From assembly GCA_023627715.1 (NCBI GenBank), contig JAMAHW010000089.1, positions 62,001-126,000 on the forward strand: DNA of 64,000 bases. The letters run 5' to 3'. The position numbers were made by a program, and so were the translations under genes. Below the pieces are notes generated by a model that made no database searches, was not told the origin of the DNA, and saw nothing but the letters and a program-made list of their open reading frames with translations. This stretch comes from Periconia sp. R9002. Taxonomy: Eukaryota; Ascomycota; Dothideomycetes; Pleosporales; Periconiaceae. This document shows positions 21,659 through 32,731 of the stretch, one piece after another; the stretch's first letter is position 1; each line of letters begins with the position of its first letter.

Positions 21659-23528
21659 TTACGCCGCCATCCGTTGGCCGAAGCTACTTCGTGCAACCTA
21701 GAAAGATCATTAGAACTATACCGAGCACCACTAAACATACATGAACTTACCAGGCTTCGAAATCGCTTCCCATACATATAGGCAGGAATAGTCAATGAGC
21801 AAACCCCCAAATTGATGATCGTAATGGCCGTGAACACATACTTGGGTCCTACACTTGCCATCCATCCATTCGCGTACGTCGTAGCCAAAAAGGTAAAGAC
21901 AGCCTTTGTGAAGTTGATAGTAACAAAAGCCTGGTTGGCATCTTTGGGGTGGCAATCAATCACATAAGCGAGAGAAGCCTGAGACGCGAATGGCACGGAC
22001 AAGGAATGAATAGACATGAAGAATATAGGCCAAGCCAAAGGCGCACCATTGCCAACACTCATTCCAAAGCCCAAGAAGCCTGCCGTGGCGAGAGGGGCAG
22101 CAATGAGCATGAGTGTGAGACGGAATTCGGGCTCGAAGATACCGTTGTTGCGACGCGCGAGGAATTTTGGAACTGCGTCCGCCATCCAGCCTGAAAGCGG
22201 CGAGCCTATGAGGCCGACTACGAGCAGTGGTAGGTTAGTAGCACCGATCATGGCAGGGTTTAGGTTGTATGGAGGTGCTGAGAAGGCGGAAACCGAGAGG
22301 ACGGAGATCGTGAGCAGCCATGTGAAATAGGAGCCGTAAACAACAGTTGAGAACAGGACGGCGGGATATGCGATGAGTGGAACTGGCTTCCACGCGCCCT
22401 TCCAGAATGACTCTCCCGATATGCGGCCACGGAAGATTCTAAGCCGTTCACCGTATGTTTCTTTCTCTTCCGTTACGACGGTCCAAGAAGCGCCTTTCTC
22501 CTCGATTATGATATCGCTGCTACCGCGCGAGCCGTTCCAGGTAGTTTCGACCACGACGAAATACATCATCAGTATGATTGGGATGAAGATGAGTGCGGAG
22601 ATGCCGAAGGTCGCTTCGAAGGATACATTCTGGATAATGACGCCTGAGATTGTTTGTCTATAAGAATGTCAGATTATAGGAACGAGAAAAGGCGAAGCGT
22701 ACATACCCTAGCAGAACGCCGGAAGCCAGCATCATGCCCCAGATGCTAAGACGTGTACCTCTTTCGTGAACAAAGAACAGATCAGAGACCGTCGAAGTGA
22801 CCAAAGTTTCCAAAGGCGCTGAAGCCATTCCCTGAATTGTCCGCATAACCGCCAATGATGCGAACGACTGATTGTCCTTAGCGTGTATAGTTGTAGAACG
22901 TGTGGTAGATACTCACGCTTGCAAAGAAACCCCAGACGTTGGTCGCGAGCAGGATGATGGTGGAAATGACGAAGAACGGTCGCTTTCCCCAGATGTTGGC
23001 ACCCGAGGCCGTGAAAAACGTAGTGAATCCGATCCAAAATGCGAGGAAACCAATGATCAAACTCGAAACCATGTCAAGGCTGACGTTGTACTTTTCGGCA
23101 ATCACATGGAGACCTGGAGTAACCATAGGACCCAATCTAGAATTGTTAGTCACGTAGTTCACACTAAGAGAGATGCGACATACGCAGTTGTTACTCCAGA
23201 ACTGAAGGCGAGTATGACCATGATGGACTCTTTCCATGCACGAGACCTGTTATGAAAATTAGCAGTTGCTAGTCGTATCTTCAATCGCCTGTGTTTGCAT
23301 ACCAATTCAGCGGATCATTAGGGTTATCTGAGGGCTGTGGCTGGAGAATGATGTTGCCATCACGCTTTAAGCTCTCATCTTTTGGCACATCTGAATGCGT
23401 ATAGATGATTAGGATATAAAATGCATATTTCAGGAACTGTACTCACCACCCGTGTCGTTCTTTGCTCCGATATTCACAGTGCCCGGAGGCGCGGCCATGT
23501 GCCGGTCGTCAAGGACGCCCCACGCCAT
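21659..23528 (-). CDS. MFS multidrug-type transporter (seven exons)
   Basis: Exons on the minus strand: 23528-23447, 23390-23303, 23246-23184, 23136-22917, 22867-22707, 22657-21751 and 21697-21659; 519 residues, every junction GT..AG and in frame. The opening cytosolic segment carries PSDNPNDPLNW, the usual signature just before TM1 of fungal drug:H+ antiporters (DHA1 group). Membrane helices follow in the 12-TM pattern, with a long central loop (KETYGERLRIFRGRISGES). Helix segments such as GLIGSPLSGWMADAVPKFLA, APLATAGFLGFGMSVGNGAP and QASLAYVIDCHPKDANQAF are typical. Plasma-membrane efflux or uptake of small molecules is expected, with substrate unknown. The last exon contributes only 12 residues. 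No cluster partners lie next to it except the LPMO relic. Confidence 0.92.
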
Positions 23529-25229
23529 CTTCTATGTCTGAAAGTGGAAAGAAAACTAAACAAGAAGTGAAATCTGCCAGCAGATGAAGAAAGGAGAACT
23601 AATAAATTTTAAGAAAAACAAACGAAGGAAGTAAAAAGGAGACGTTGTGTGAATTGAACTTTAGAGGCCAGCTCTTGGAGTAAGCGGAAAAAGCACATTG
23701 CGAGTGCTCTGTTCATATCAAATATGGAAGCCATGCATCGATGTATGCGTATGCATGTTGCTCTCAAACATTAATGGAGTTGGATCGACTGGGTTTCTTC
23801 AATAGCATTGGTTTCATCGGGGTGGCTTCCAACAGCATGGTGACAGGGCTCAAGTGCCGGTCAGTGCCTGAGTCCGGCATTCTCGACAGTAACTGCCATT
23901 TTGCCAAGACCGCGAAACGTTTAACACACTGCGTGTTTCAAGAAGGGCACTCTATTTGGAGTACGCTTTTCAGCATGCCTGGGGATCATATGATGTTCAG
24001 GAGAATGGATGTGGTGATACCAGTTGTGGGTCTGCATGTTGGAGCCGGAAGGGCGGGCCTAGGGGATAAAGCGGGTCAAGGGGTGCGGAGAGGCGCGTAG
24101 ATCCCCCACGGTAATTCTCCTGAAGTTGTGCAACTTTGAATAATATGCGAACTTGAATAAATGGTCGCATCAACGAGAATTCAACAAGTTCAAATTTGTG
24201 GAAGTCAGCGCAGTGGTCTTGTGAGAAATTGATCAGTGAAGCCTGCTTGACTTTCATAGAAAAGAAGAGCGCGCTGTTCATCACATCTTCGATGAACACG
24301 GAACAATACTAGCCGTCCATTTTGATACTTGGCGAGAAGTCTTAAAAAAAGACAAGATCACCAACAAGACGTCAGCGCCTAATTACCGTATGTCTCTCGT
24401 CCTGAGTCCTGACCCTGGTTCCTGATCAAACACCTCAGGAAGCAGCGTTTGACACCACGTGTGTGAACGAGATCAGGCCACATGCAGTCGGCAATTGCAC
24501 CTTTTGAGTATAGACTTCGTGTGGATGACAGCTAGATTCTTTTCTTGTCAAAGGACTGCTTGGAAATTAAAATCTTACTATTGCTATTATTTTTCAAACT
24601 GCGTAGGCAAAAACTTTCCACCTCACCAAAACAGCAAACCACGCTAACCCTACTAGGTTAGCAAAGACACAGAAACCGTTTCCAAAACTACTGCATTCGA
24701 CGGCTGAACGTGAAATTGCCTATTAAGGAAGGTTCGTTGCGCCCATTATCGCAAACACCAAACCCCATACACGGATATCCCCTATCGTCCTCACTGCTCT
24801 ACGAGCTGAAATCTGTGGTTCAGATATAAAGGTTAACATCATAGATCAGAACTCCGGTCGCCTAAGTTTGCTACATTGGGGCATTCATGCCATGCTTCGA
24901 CGCAGACGTTGAAACCGTACTGCCAAGTCCATCGCATTCCCAGCCTTCGGTGCCTAATCATCCACGTATTGTACTGACAAGTTTTGATCAAATGATTACT
25001 TAAAAAACGGTATAAAACTTGAGTCGTTCCAACTTTTAACGCAGGCATCTTTGAATTGGCCGAAAAAAAGCGACGATGGATTTTTATTTTGAATGATACA
25101 AACAATAAAACCCTGCTTAAGATCTACGATACAAAAAAAAACGACAATGGAAAAATATGCGGTGTCACCATAAGCGTTCGACACCATGCTTAATTCTTGC
25201 CTTAAATAGAAGTTTGATCAACCGAAGAG

Positions 25230-26330
25230 CTGTGTTACCTCAAGTGTTCAACACCTCGTTCGAAAACTGCCTGATGCAGTAAGTTGATTGACTAAATTTA
25301 GCGGTACCTGCATGCATGGTACATACTGTACGACAGTCAAGCATGCATAGGCAATCCACACTTTCCCCTTAAACCTTCTGTATCTGGCAAAATCACCTGC
25401 TGTTGCCGTTACGCCACGCGCATGTACATACGCAACTATCTGACCATTCAGCGTCCCTGAATTACAAACAGAACACGCAGTCTCCAACACCCTCCCTCCA
25501 AATCTTTCCATATCAAGCAATTTCCAAGTGGGGAACATGGCGCCTTACACCACCAGCCCAAAAACCATCCAACCCCCCCGGCGATACACCGAACAGACAC
25601 ACAGTCTCCAACACCCCTCCCCAATCCTACCACATCTAGCAATCCCCAACCAGCCCAATGGCGTACGTGTATCACGACATGCAGAACCACAACGTACGCC
25701 CACTGTCCCATCAGAGCAAATAAGGTAGTTGTCAATCATGGTCTGTCTTCAACACTTCACTCCAAACCTACCGAATCGAGAAAAATGGTGGGTAGGACGG
25801 AGGTACGTGTACTCCTTCATCTGACCGTCCCGACGTCTTAATGTGGTTCCCGAACGGGCGCTCCCGTTCCTATGAAATGAAATGGAAAAGGAGACAAGTG
25901 TCGCACAGTGCTACTTTTCACTCCGCCTCTGTAACGTTCTACTACGTCCGACACTTACACGACCTTTTTTTCTCCCATCCAATCACGAACGTAATACACG
26001 GACGTCGGCATTGCCACAGTGCTCGATACCTGTGTCTCCGGACCTACTCAACAAGGCAAAAAAATCGTTTGTGTGAATTTGTATAACCGATATCTTTCGA
26101 TATCCCCATCTTCCCACACCTTCCCCCCAAACCTCCCGCCCCCAGAATGTTCAAGATTCGTACCACGGTTCACGACCAGCTTCCCACACTTCACCTCCAA
26201 ACCTGCTCTATTTGGAATTTTTTGTAAGAGGAGAGAAGAGGAGGAATGGTGCTACGGAAGCACGACTTCGTGTTTGCACCACCTTCAACACCTCCTCTCT
26301 CCCTCCGTACGACACCCCGTCTCCATCTTA
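25230..26330. repeat. Degenerate C-rich dispersed/tandem repeat family
   Basis: Units with the core TCCAACACC(C)CTCCC followed by (C)CAAA(T/C)CT(A/T)CCA(T/C)AT occur at about 25,482, 25,606 and 25,746, with weaker copies at about 25,243, 26,118, 26,187 and 26,286. Spacing of the best three is 124 and 140 bp, and each of the better copies is followed by a GTACGT-type segment. Copies are too diverged for a clean consensus by eye. Confidence 0.5.
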
Positions 26331-26469
26331 CATACAGACAAACACTGCATATACACTGCATACGCATTTATATGCAATCTTACATACAGTCCACCACATA
26401 CATACTTCACAATCCCGGGGGCACATTGCATACAGCGATCCACGGTTGCGGTGGTGGAGTTACTGGATT

Positions 26470-26610
26470 AGGAGAGAATTGGGGGAGGGGGGGTGTGGTG
26501 TGTGATTTGTGAGATGGGGTACTGCATATATGCATGTATGTAGGACCACGTGGGTGCGTGGAGGAAGGGGGAAGAGGGGGGGAATTGGGGGGATGAATGG
26601 GACGAAGGGA
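26470..26610 (+). other. G-rich tract
   Basis: Many runs of three or more G on the plus strand (several of five to seven), in the pattern needed for G-quadruplexes. It lies just outside the inverted-repeat element at 26662. Confidence 0.5.
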
Positions 26611-26661
26611 TAATATGGATGTTTGAATTTTTAGTAGTTTCGTAAGCTATCATAATAATCG

Positions 26662-27003
26662 TAAACAGTTGCCTGTCATGTGCCCGGTCCTGGCCGAGGA
26701 CGCTACCAAGTGTTTCCCCCCCCCCTACCTGTGTCAATACCCACGGAGGGTAGCAACACTCTAGTGATGATCGTTAAGGCAGGTGACCTACATACCTACA
26801 TGGCGCGCTCGTTTACCTATCTGGAGTTACCTATTTCCCTTGCATACTGGCGTTCCACCTTAATCCAACCCATGAAATAGAATAATAAATCGTTCGCAGA
26901 GTGAACTTTACACCCTGCATGGGTATCGAACACAGGTAGGAAGGAAAAAACACTTGGTAACGTCCTCGACGAGGACGGAGACACACAAACAGGCAACTGT
27001 TTA
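26662..27003. mobile_element. Short inverted-repeat (MITE-like) element beside EFL1
   Basis: The left arm (26662-26751) and the reverse complement of the right arm (26912-27003) align along their whole length: both begin TAAACAGTTGCCTGT, both contain CGAGGACG(C/T)TACCAAGTGTTT, then CCTACCTGTGT and ATACCCA, ending AGGGT. Arms are about 90 bp in a 342-bp unit with no coding capacity. A TA lies at each outer edge, compatible with a TA target duplication of the Tc1/mariner type, but TA is too short to prove it. The right end is 46 bp beyond the EFL1 stop codon, so the element probably forms part of that gene's 3' UTR or terminator. Confidence 0.72.
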
Positions 27004-27048
27004 ATAACCTCCAGCCTATAAAAAAAATATACACACAACCGGTTCCAA

Positions 27049-30000
27049 CTACCGTTTCAGAGTTTTTTGCTTCTCTGCATCTCTAACGAGAACTTCCCTC
27101 ACAAGCAAACCCTTCCTCTTCCTCACACGATCCACATAGCGCTTCGCCACATTCTCGCGATCCGCCAGCTCGCCGAGATCCTCCAGCTCGTCTTCCGTAA
27201 ACGGAACCCAGAAAGGATCGACGTCCAGCATTTCAAAACCTGCAAACCTCAGTTGAGGGGAGGCGGAGCCAGAACTGCGCTTGCGGATCTCGTCTGAAAA
27301 GCCAAAGGACTCCGCGACGGGGAGGAGTGCGTTGATGGTGAAGGTCTGCGAACCAGTGGTACTGGCTGAGGATGTGGAGGATAGTGTTTCCGAGAGAATC
27401 TGTCCGCGGCGACGCGTGAGCACGGCGTACACGCGGCCCAGGACGTCGGTTGAGGCCTGGATTTCGCAGCTGTACATTGCGAGGAGGATGCGCGGGGACC
27501 AATCGAGGAAGCCCTGGTTGATGGCTGAGCGGGCGGTTTTGATGACTTCGCCGATGAGGCGGCCCATGCGTTCTGAGGCGGATTCTTCTGCGGATGTGAT
27601 TATGGTTGTTATTTCTTCGAGGAAGACGGCGACGCCTTGGACGGGCTCATGGCAGAGGGGTCCTTGGGCCATGGCGAGTTGAAAGGCGTAGGAGATCTTG
27701 TCGGCGAACGAGTGCGCCGTGGAGGATGATCGCTCTGGAGAATCGGTCTCTGGGGTGGAGGATTCGCGGAGGACGCGTTTGGCTATCCCTCCTGCGGTTG
27801 CGTCGACGAGAATGTTGGGTCCGATGCGTCTAGGGCCAAAGGTGATGATTCTGTCGATGACATCTGTCCAGACTTCGTGCTGGCCTTTGGCTTCTTTGAA
27901 AGCATCTTCTAGTTTCTTTTTGAAGTCGGACAAGCTTAATGTGTGACCGGTTTCTTGTTGTTCTGCTTCCTCCATGCCGTCTTGCTCTACGCCAGAGGAT
28001 GCCGCTGTGATGCCATCTGCGATCCGCTGTCTATCCTCTGCGTCTCTGCTTTCGGCATATAACCTTTTAATGGCGCCCGAGTTTTTTGAGAGGAAGTCTG
28101 TAACGCTTGGAGGAAGAGGTCGGACTCTTAGACGAAGCGTTACCTGCTTACTCGCTGTCGAAGCGATGACGGTTCCACGGGGTAACTCGGGATTTTTCGG
28201 TGGATTCATTTCTTCTGCGGCCACTATTGACTCTCGGTACGGAACGATGGGCTCACCAGCCTGGATTTCACATTTTGCAAAACGTTCTCTTAAATCTTTG
28301 AGACATCGTTCCAAGTGCAACTCGCCAGCTGTCAGTATCACGTGTTCTCCGCTCGACAAAACCTCGTACTCTGCGCAGGGATCGCTTTGGACAAGTAACT
28401 TCAATCCGTTTATCATCTTTTCAAGATCATATGGGTTTTCCGGCTCCAACGCCACACGGACGATGGGGTGAGTGCCCATGTTGATACCGGCCAAGTTAAC
28501 CGATCCAGGGAGTTGCGAGCAAAGCGTGCCGGATTTTAGGACATGGCCCCCGAGGCCACCGATACCGAAAACTACACCAGCAGGCACTGAAGTAAGAGAT
28601 TCCAGACCTCGTCCCATCATGAGGTAGAGTGCAGTGACCTTGACCTTCTGTGGTTCGGGAGCCGAATGTGGCCGGGAGGGCGTAAATTTTGGACCAAGGA
28701 CGTAGACCTCGTCACCAACACTGAGTGTGCCGGAGTAAATGCGTGCAAAACCTATGAGATGCTCAGGCTCCTCTTCTGCCTCTTCCGTTTCCTCTGGCGT
28801 CTCAGTGTCCCCAATTGCTGCTGAACTAAGCGCGGAAGTGACAGACCCGATATCTGAATTATCGCCGTTAGCATTGGCCTGTTGCCTTGCTATCTCTGCG
28901 CGTTTCTTGCGACCAAGTTCTCGTGCTTCTTCGGCTGTCAGTGCCCCTCCCCTACGTTTGTTCTCAGGTAGTTCGCTTTCGGGGATTGAAACCATCTTGC
29001 TAACGTATGCTACCATGGGTGCGTCTTTCGATGTTTTGAACTCGGTAACGGCTTCCCGGACTTCCGGACTGACACTATCGGCTCCAGGCGAATTGTCTAT
29101 GATTTCGGGTAACCGCTGAGCTTGTGCTGTAGGGGGCGAGGGCAGATACTCGATGACTGACACCAGGAGAGCTGTGGATAGTGGTAGCCATGATGCGAAA
29201 AGTGTAGTCAAAAGAGCGCGGGGGTCGCGCGATCGGAGGATGTGTGCTGGGATTTTTAAGTTGAGCGATTTGGTGATCTTCTCTACCATAGTCGGATCTC
29301 CGGTCCCATTGTTACCTCCAGTGGTGGCTTCGTAAACAGCCCATACGTTGTCAAGCACGAGTTGAACGAACATTGGTTTGAGATGACGACCTTTGAGATG
29401 CTTTGAAGAGAGCACTCTCTTGGTCTTGGTATCCAGGTAAAAGTCGCCCCAAAGTACCTTCTCGAGAATAGAACGTTTGATGCCCAGTTTGCGTTCATAG
29501 AGAGCGGCAAATTGTTTTACAGTGAACGCCCAGCCATCAATGGCGCTTCCGAAAATAACATTGTTTTTTTCCGGGGCAAAATATATGTCTTCGTCGTCCT
29601 TTTCTTCATACTCGGCTGGGGTATTAGTAGTGTCAATGCTATCACCATTCTCAGCGACGGAAGAAGAGGTTGTATTAGTCTTTCCTTCCGCGGCAGCGTT
29701 GAGCCTCTCCTCCATCTTCTCGCGCCACCTCAAATCGTCTTCCATACGCTCTCCCTGATAAAAACTGCCCATGACGGCATTCACCTGCTCGAGCAGCTTG
29801 GATAAGTGGGTGTACGCTTCAGCCGGGCTTAACTTGAGTTCTGTTATTAGCCTGTCCATTTTGTTGATGACTAGCAAAGGTTTCAATTTTTCTATCCAGG
29901 TCTGGCGGAGCACAGTGACAGTTTGACTGCACACTCCCTCGACGGCATCTACGAGCACGACGGCACCGTCGCATAAGCGCGAAGCGGTAGAGACCTCGTA

Positions 30001-30380
30001 ACTGAAGTCGATGTGGCCTGGCGAGTCTATGAGATTTATCAAGAAATCCTTTTGTTCGGGTTCCTGGTCGGGGGCGGACCGACGCAGCAGGGAGAAGTAT
30101 AGGGATATGGCAGAAGATTCCATGGTGATGCCCCGTAGTTGTTCATCAGGTCTAGAGTCTAGATAGCGGATCTTGCCGGCGAGTTTGGGAGATATGATGC
30201 CGTTGGTGGCGATGAGGGCGTCGGTGAGCGACGTTTTGCCATGGTCGACATGGGCGAGAATACAAATCTTGACATTGTCAGTTGAGGGTTCGTGAGATGG
30301 GATTGGGTTTGACTTACGTTTCTTATGCCTTGGGCGCTCTTTTGAAGCGACACTAACTTTTCCGGGGCGACTACCGGCAT
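27049..30380 (-). CDS. EFL1: Ribosome assembly GTPase EFL1/Ria1
   Basis: Two exons on the minus strand, 30380-30318 and 30267-27049, giving 1093 residues, near the family's usual ~1100. EFL1 is an EF-2-like cytoplasmic GTPase that, with Sdo1/SBDS, releases the anti-association factor Tif6 (eIF6) from late 60S subunits. The start MPVVAPEKLVSLQKSAQGIRN is joined by a 50-nt intron to ICILAHVDHGKTSLTDALIA (G1). Then come RGITMESSAISL (G2), NLIDSPGHIDFSYEVS (G3) and LLVINKMDRLI (G4), an EFL1-specific acidic insertion (EEKDDEDIYFAPEKNN), domain II (IGFARIYSGTLSVGDEVYVL), and EF-2 domains III-V (LTAGELHLERCLKDLRERF; RRGQILSE). A longer frame reaching 30585 exists only by reading through the intron; its extra residues are not EFL1-like. 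Confidence 0.97.
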
Positions 30381-31406
30381 GATGGAAGACGTTGTCGCAA
30401 AAAGTTTGTGCTAATAATAAACTGCGGTTGCTACACTCGTAGTGGCGCTGAAAACCTAGAGCCTCAATGGACGAGGGTGCGGCGGTTAGGTGAGGCGGGG
30501 CTGGTGTTTCGTCGGAGGGGTAGGCGCAAAGCAGGGCTGTCTCGCCGCAACCGTTCTGTCTCACGATGGAGAGGGCAGGCAACAAGAAGGTCTAGAAACC
30601 AAGGCTTCAAGACTATTGCACGACGCCCTGATGTCTTATTTGGATGCAAATAAGAAGTTCAGCGCGAAGGAGAGGGAGAGGAAGCTTTTATGGAGGAGAA
30701 GAGAGGAGAGATCAGGAGGGACAAAAATTAATCATTGGATTTCTGCGACGGTGCTAAAAACTATTTTTCTCCCACCGTAAACATGCCAACAGCGGCTGTG
30801 AGTGCAGTGATGAATCGGCCGTCATCAATGAAATTATAAGTACAGACGCGCAAAAACGACGCGACAAAGTCGCAACGAAGGAATGATGGCGATGATGACG
30901 AGGAATGAGTCGATGTGCGTAATAGTTAAGCTCCGGATGGTGGGGTAGATTGGTGGAAGCGATGGAGGTGGGAAGGGAGCGTTATGTCATCAACGGCCTG
31001 CTTTCTCCGCCTAGAGCATGTACATCCAGTTGCTATCTGCCAGCATCGTCGTTCTGGCTAAAGAATACAACCGCGTTTGTAGAGTCTATTGCATGCTGAA
31101 CAGCGGTATGTGGAAATGCTTAGACGTGCAGTTTTTCGTGGGGAGAGGGGAACCATGGTTCAAGATAGTTACCTCGCAATAAAAGCTGTCTTCTTCCCAG
31201 AGCTCACCTACCATTCCAGTCGTCTCAATTGCCTACCATTCGATTCTCTTCAGCTCTCTATAATTCGATAAACCAAGGTGACCGTTGGATCGATTACACG
31301 AGCGGTACACCGATTTCTATAGCCTTTCATCTCCATCTTACTCGACCTATACAAGTTTCATCAACACATCATCCATCGTTTAGCCACAGCTAGGCCTTCG
31401 CTCAAA
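30381..31406. other. Divergent intergenic region upstream of EFL1
   Basis: About 1 kb between divergent starts. No supported gene; short frames only. It should hold the EFL1 promoter and that of the gene at 31407. Confidence 0.45.
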
Positions 31407-31913
31407 ATGTGGCTGTCGATTGTCGCACTTCTGCTCCTGGTAGCCAACTCAACGCCAAGATTCGATTGCACTCTCAAAACGATCAACAATCTTGCGTTCG
31501 GACGTTAGATTCTCTCCGACCCGCCACGGCTCAATCCTGCGCAACTCGCGTTCGCCGCCAATGCGCACCGTATCCAGTCACAAATCCTTCTCATACCGGA
31601 TCGCTTCGGGTTGTTTTCCGCTGGCTCTCCAAGACTTCAGGTATGGGAGGCAGATACGTTCGTGAAAATCATGCTTTTTCCAATTGCATTCATGACTTTT
31701 TTGGCCGTATTCGTTGTGTGCATCTTCTACATGGCGGGGAACCCCAATACTGGGAAAGTCGGGCTTTTATCCACAGGAATTGTGGTTTGTTTTGCGGCGA
31801 TGGTGTGGTCCATGGTTATTCAGGGAGCGGGCGAAAAAAGAGCATCTGGTTACGTGTGGAAAGATTGGGGTTCAGAGGAGGAAAGCAAGGCTGCAGGTTT
31901 CAGTCACAAATAA
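31407..31913 (+). pseudogene. Small signal-peptide/two-TM protein with in-frame TAG
   Basis: One frame runs 169 codons from the ATG at 31407 and is interrupted only by TAG at 31506-31508 (codon 34). Before it: MWLSIVALLLLVANSTPRF, a good signal peptide or anchor. After it: SDPPRLNPAQLAFAANAHR, then two hydrophobic helices (FPIAFMTFLAVFVVCIFYMA and GLLSTGIVVCFAAMVWSMVI) and a charged tail (KDWGSEEESKAAGFSHK). No ATG exists between the TAG and the first helix, and no convincing splice pair removes the stop while keeping frame. The options are a recent nonsense mutation, stop readthrough, an unusual intron, or a sequencing error. I do not recognise the family. Labelled pseudogene only because the frame is broken. 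Confidence 0.5.
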
Positions 31914-32731
31914 TAGCTGAGTTGCTCCATCTGAGTTATGCGATCAAGTTAAGGATCTCAGTTGTACACCCAGGATACCTCGTGCTAAACGTAGTGGGAG
32001 GGTTATGTAATCGGCGGCCAGAACTTTGAACAGACTCTCGGAGACCAGGGCAGGGTTCCCAGGTACGTCGAGAACGTCAACAAACGGGCGTGAGACAGGA
32101 CCGAGACAGCGCGTTGGACATGCACGTCAGTACCGCCATGTATCATGTACGAGATGCACAAAGGGAATGGTTCGAGGACAGACAACTCACTCGCCTTGGC
32201 CACTCGCTAACCGCCTTGACACTGTGAATCCTTCTCGGATGCAAATGGCGATGCATTCACTAGCCGCGGATCGATCTGCATTAGGGAACAACGGAACTTG
32301 TTGACGTCTTTTCCCTTCCTTCCCTCTTACCATCACAACCCCATCCCGTCCACTTCTACACACCTACAACCATTGCTCAGTCTCTGTCCATTTATTCCTC
32401 ATGGATATTTAATTGACCTCCCCATCTGCGAGTGCCGCGCCAGGCCCACCTCTCTCCCGCGGCGGCCACATTTATGCAGTGGCCCCTGCTTTTCCTGGAA
32501 CGCCCATCAAGACTCAAGCATCCTTCCGCATTCATACCCCTACCCATACTTTGTCAAAATATAACCTCCACCTACCTGTGCACCCTTCCCTCACAACACA
32601 CAACATAACACTACAGCAACACCAACACACCGCTCCACCACCCACATCCCCCTTCACTTATATACATAATCAATTTCCTTTCTCCCTTTCCATTCCATTT
32701 ACTTTCCTCATTGCATGCAGGTCACGCAGTC
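31914..32731. other. Intergenic: promoter/5' UTR of the PH-domain gene
   Basis: C-rich, CA-rich DNA over the last 400 bp is typical of a fungal core promoter and 5' UTR. No gene supported. Confidence 0.5.

Larger units (their letters stand above)
23529..26661. other. Gene-poor region with degenerate repeats
   Basis: About 3.1 kb without a supportable gene. The first few hundred bases are the transporter's upstream region. From about 25,060 to 26,330 a diverged C-rich repeat family is visible (annotated separately), and 26,470-26,600 is a G-rich tract. Open frames at 23741-24100 and 23997-24299 show no domain or codon bias. Confidence 0.5.

Noticed and set aside
23997..24299. 100-residue minus-strand frame (MFIEDVMNSALFFSMK)
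   Set aside because: No domain, no splice partner and no codon bias.
26139..26170. Similarity between GAATGTTCAAGATTCGTACCA here and a string at about 55,563
   Set aside because: Only about 18 of 21 bases match, with no extension on either side; chance is adequate.
30381..30585. Longer EFL1 start at 30585 giving an uninterrupted 1178-residue frame
   Set aside because: The frame is open only because the 50-nt intron at 30268-30317 has no stop in that reading. The alternative ATG at 30380 gives the canonical EFL1 N-terminus ending IRN directly before ICILAHVDHGKT.
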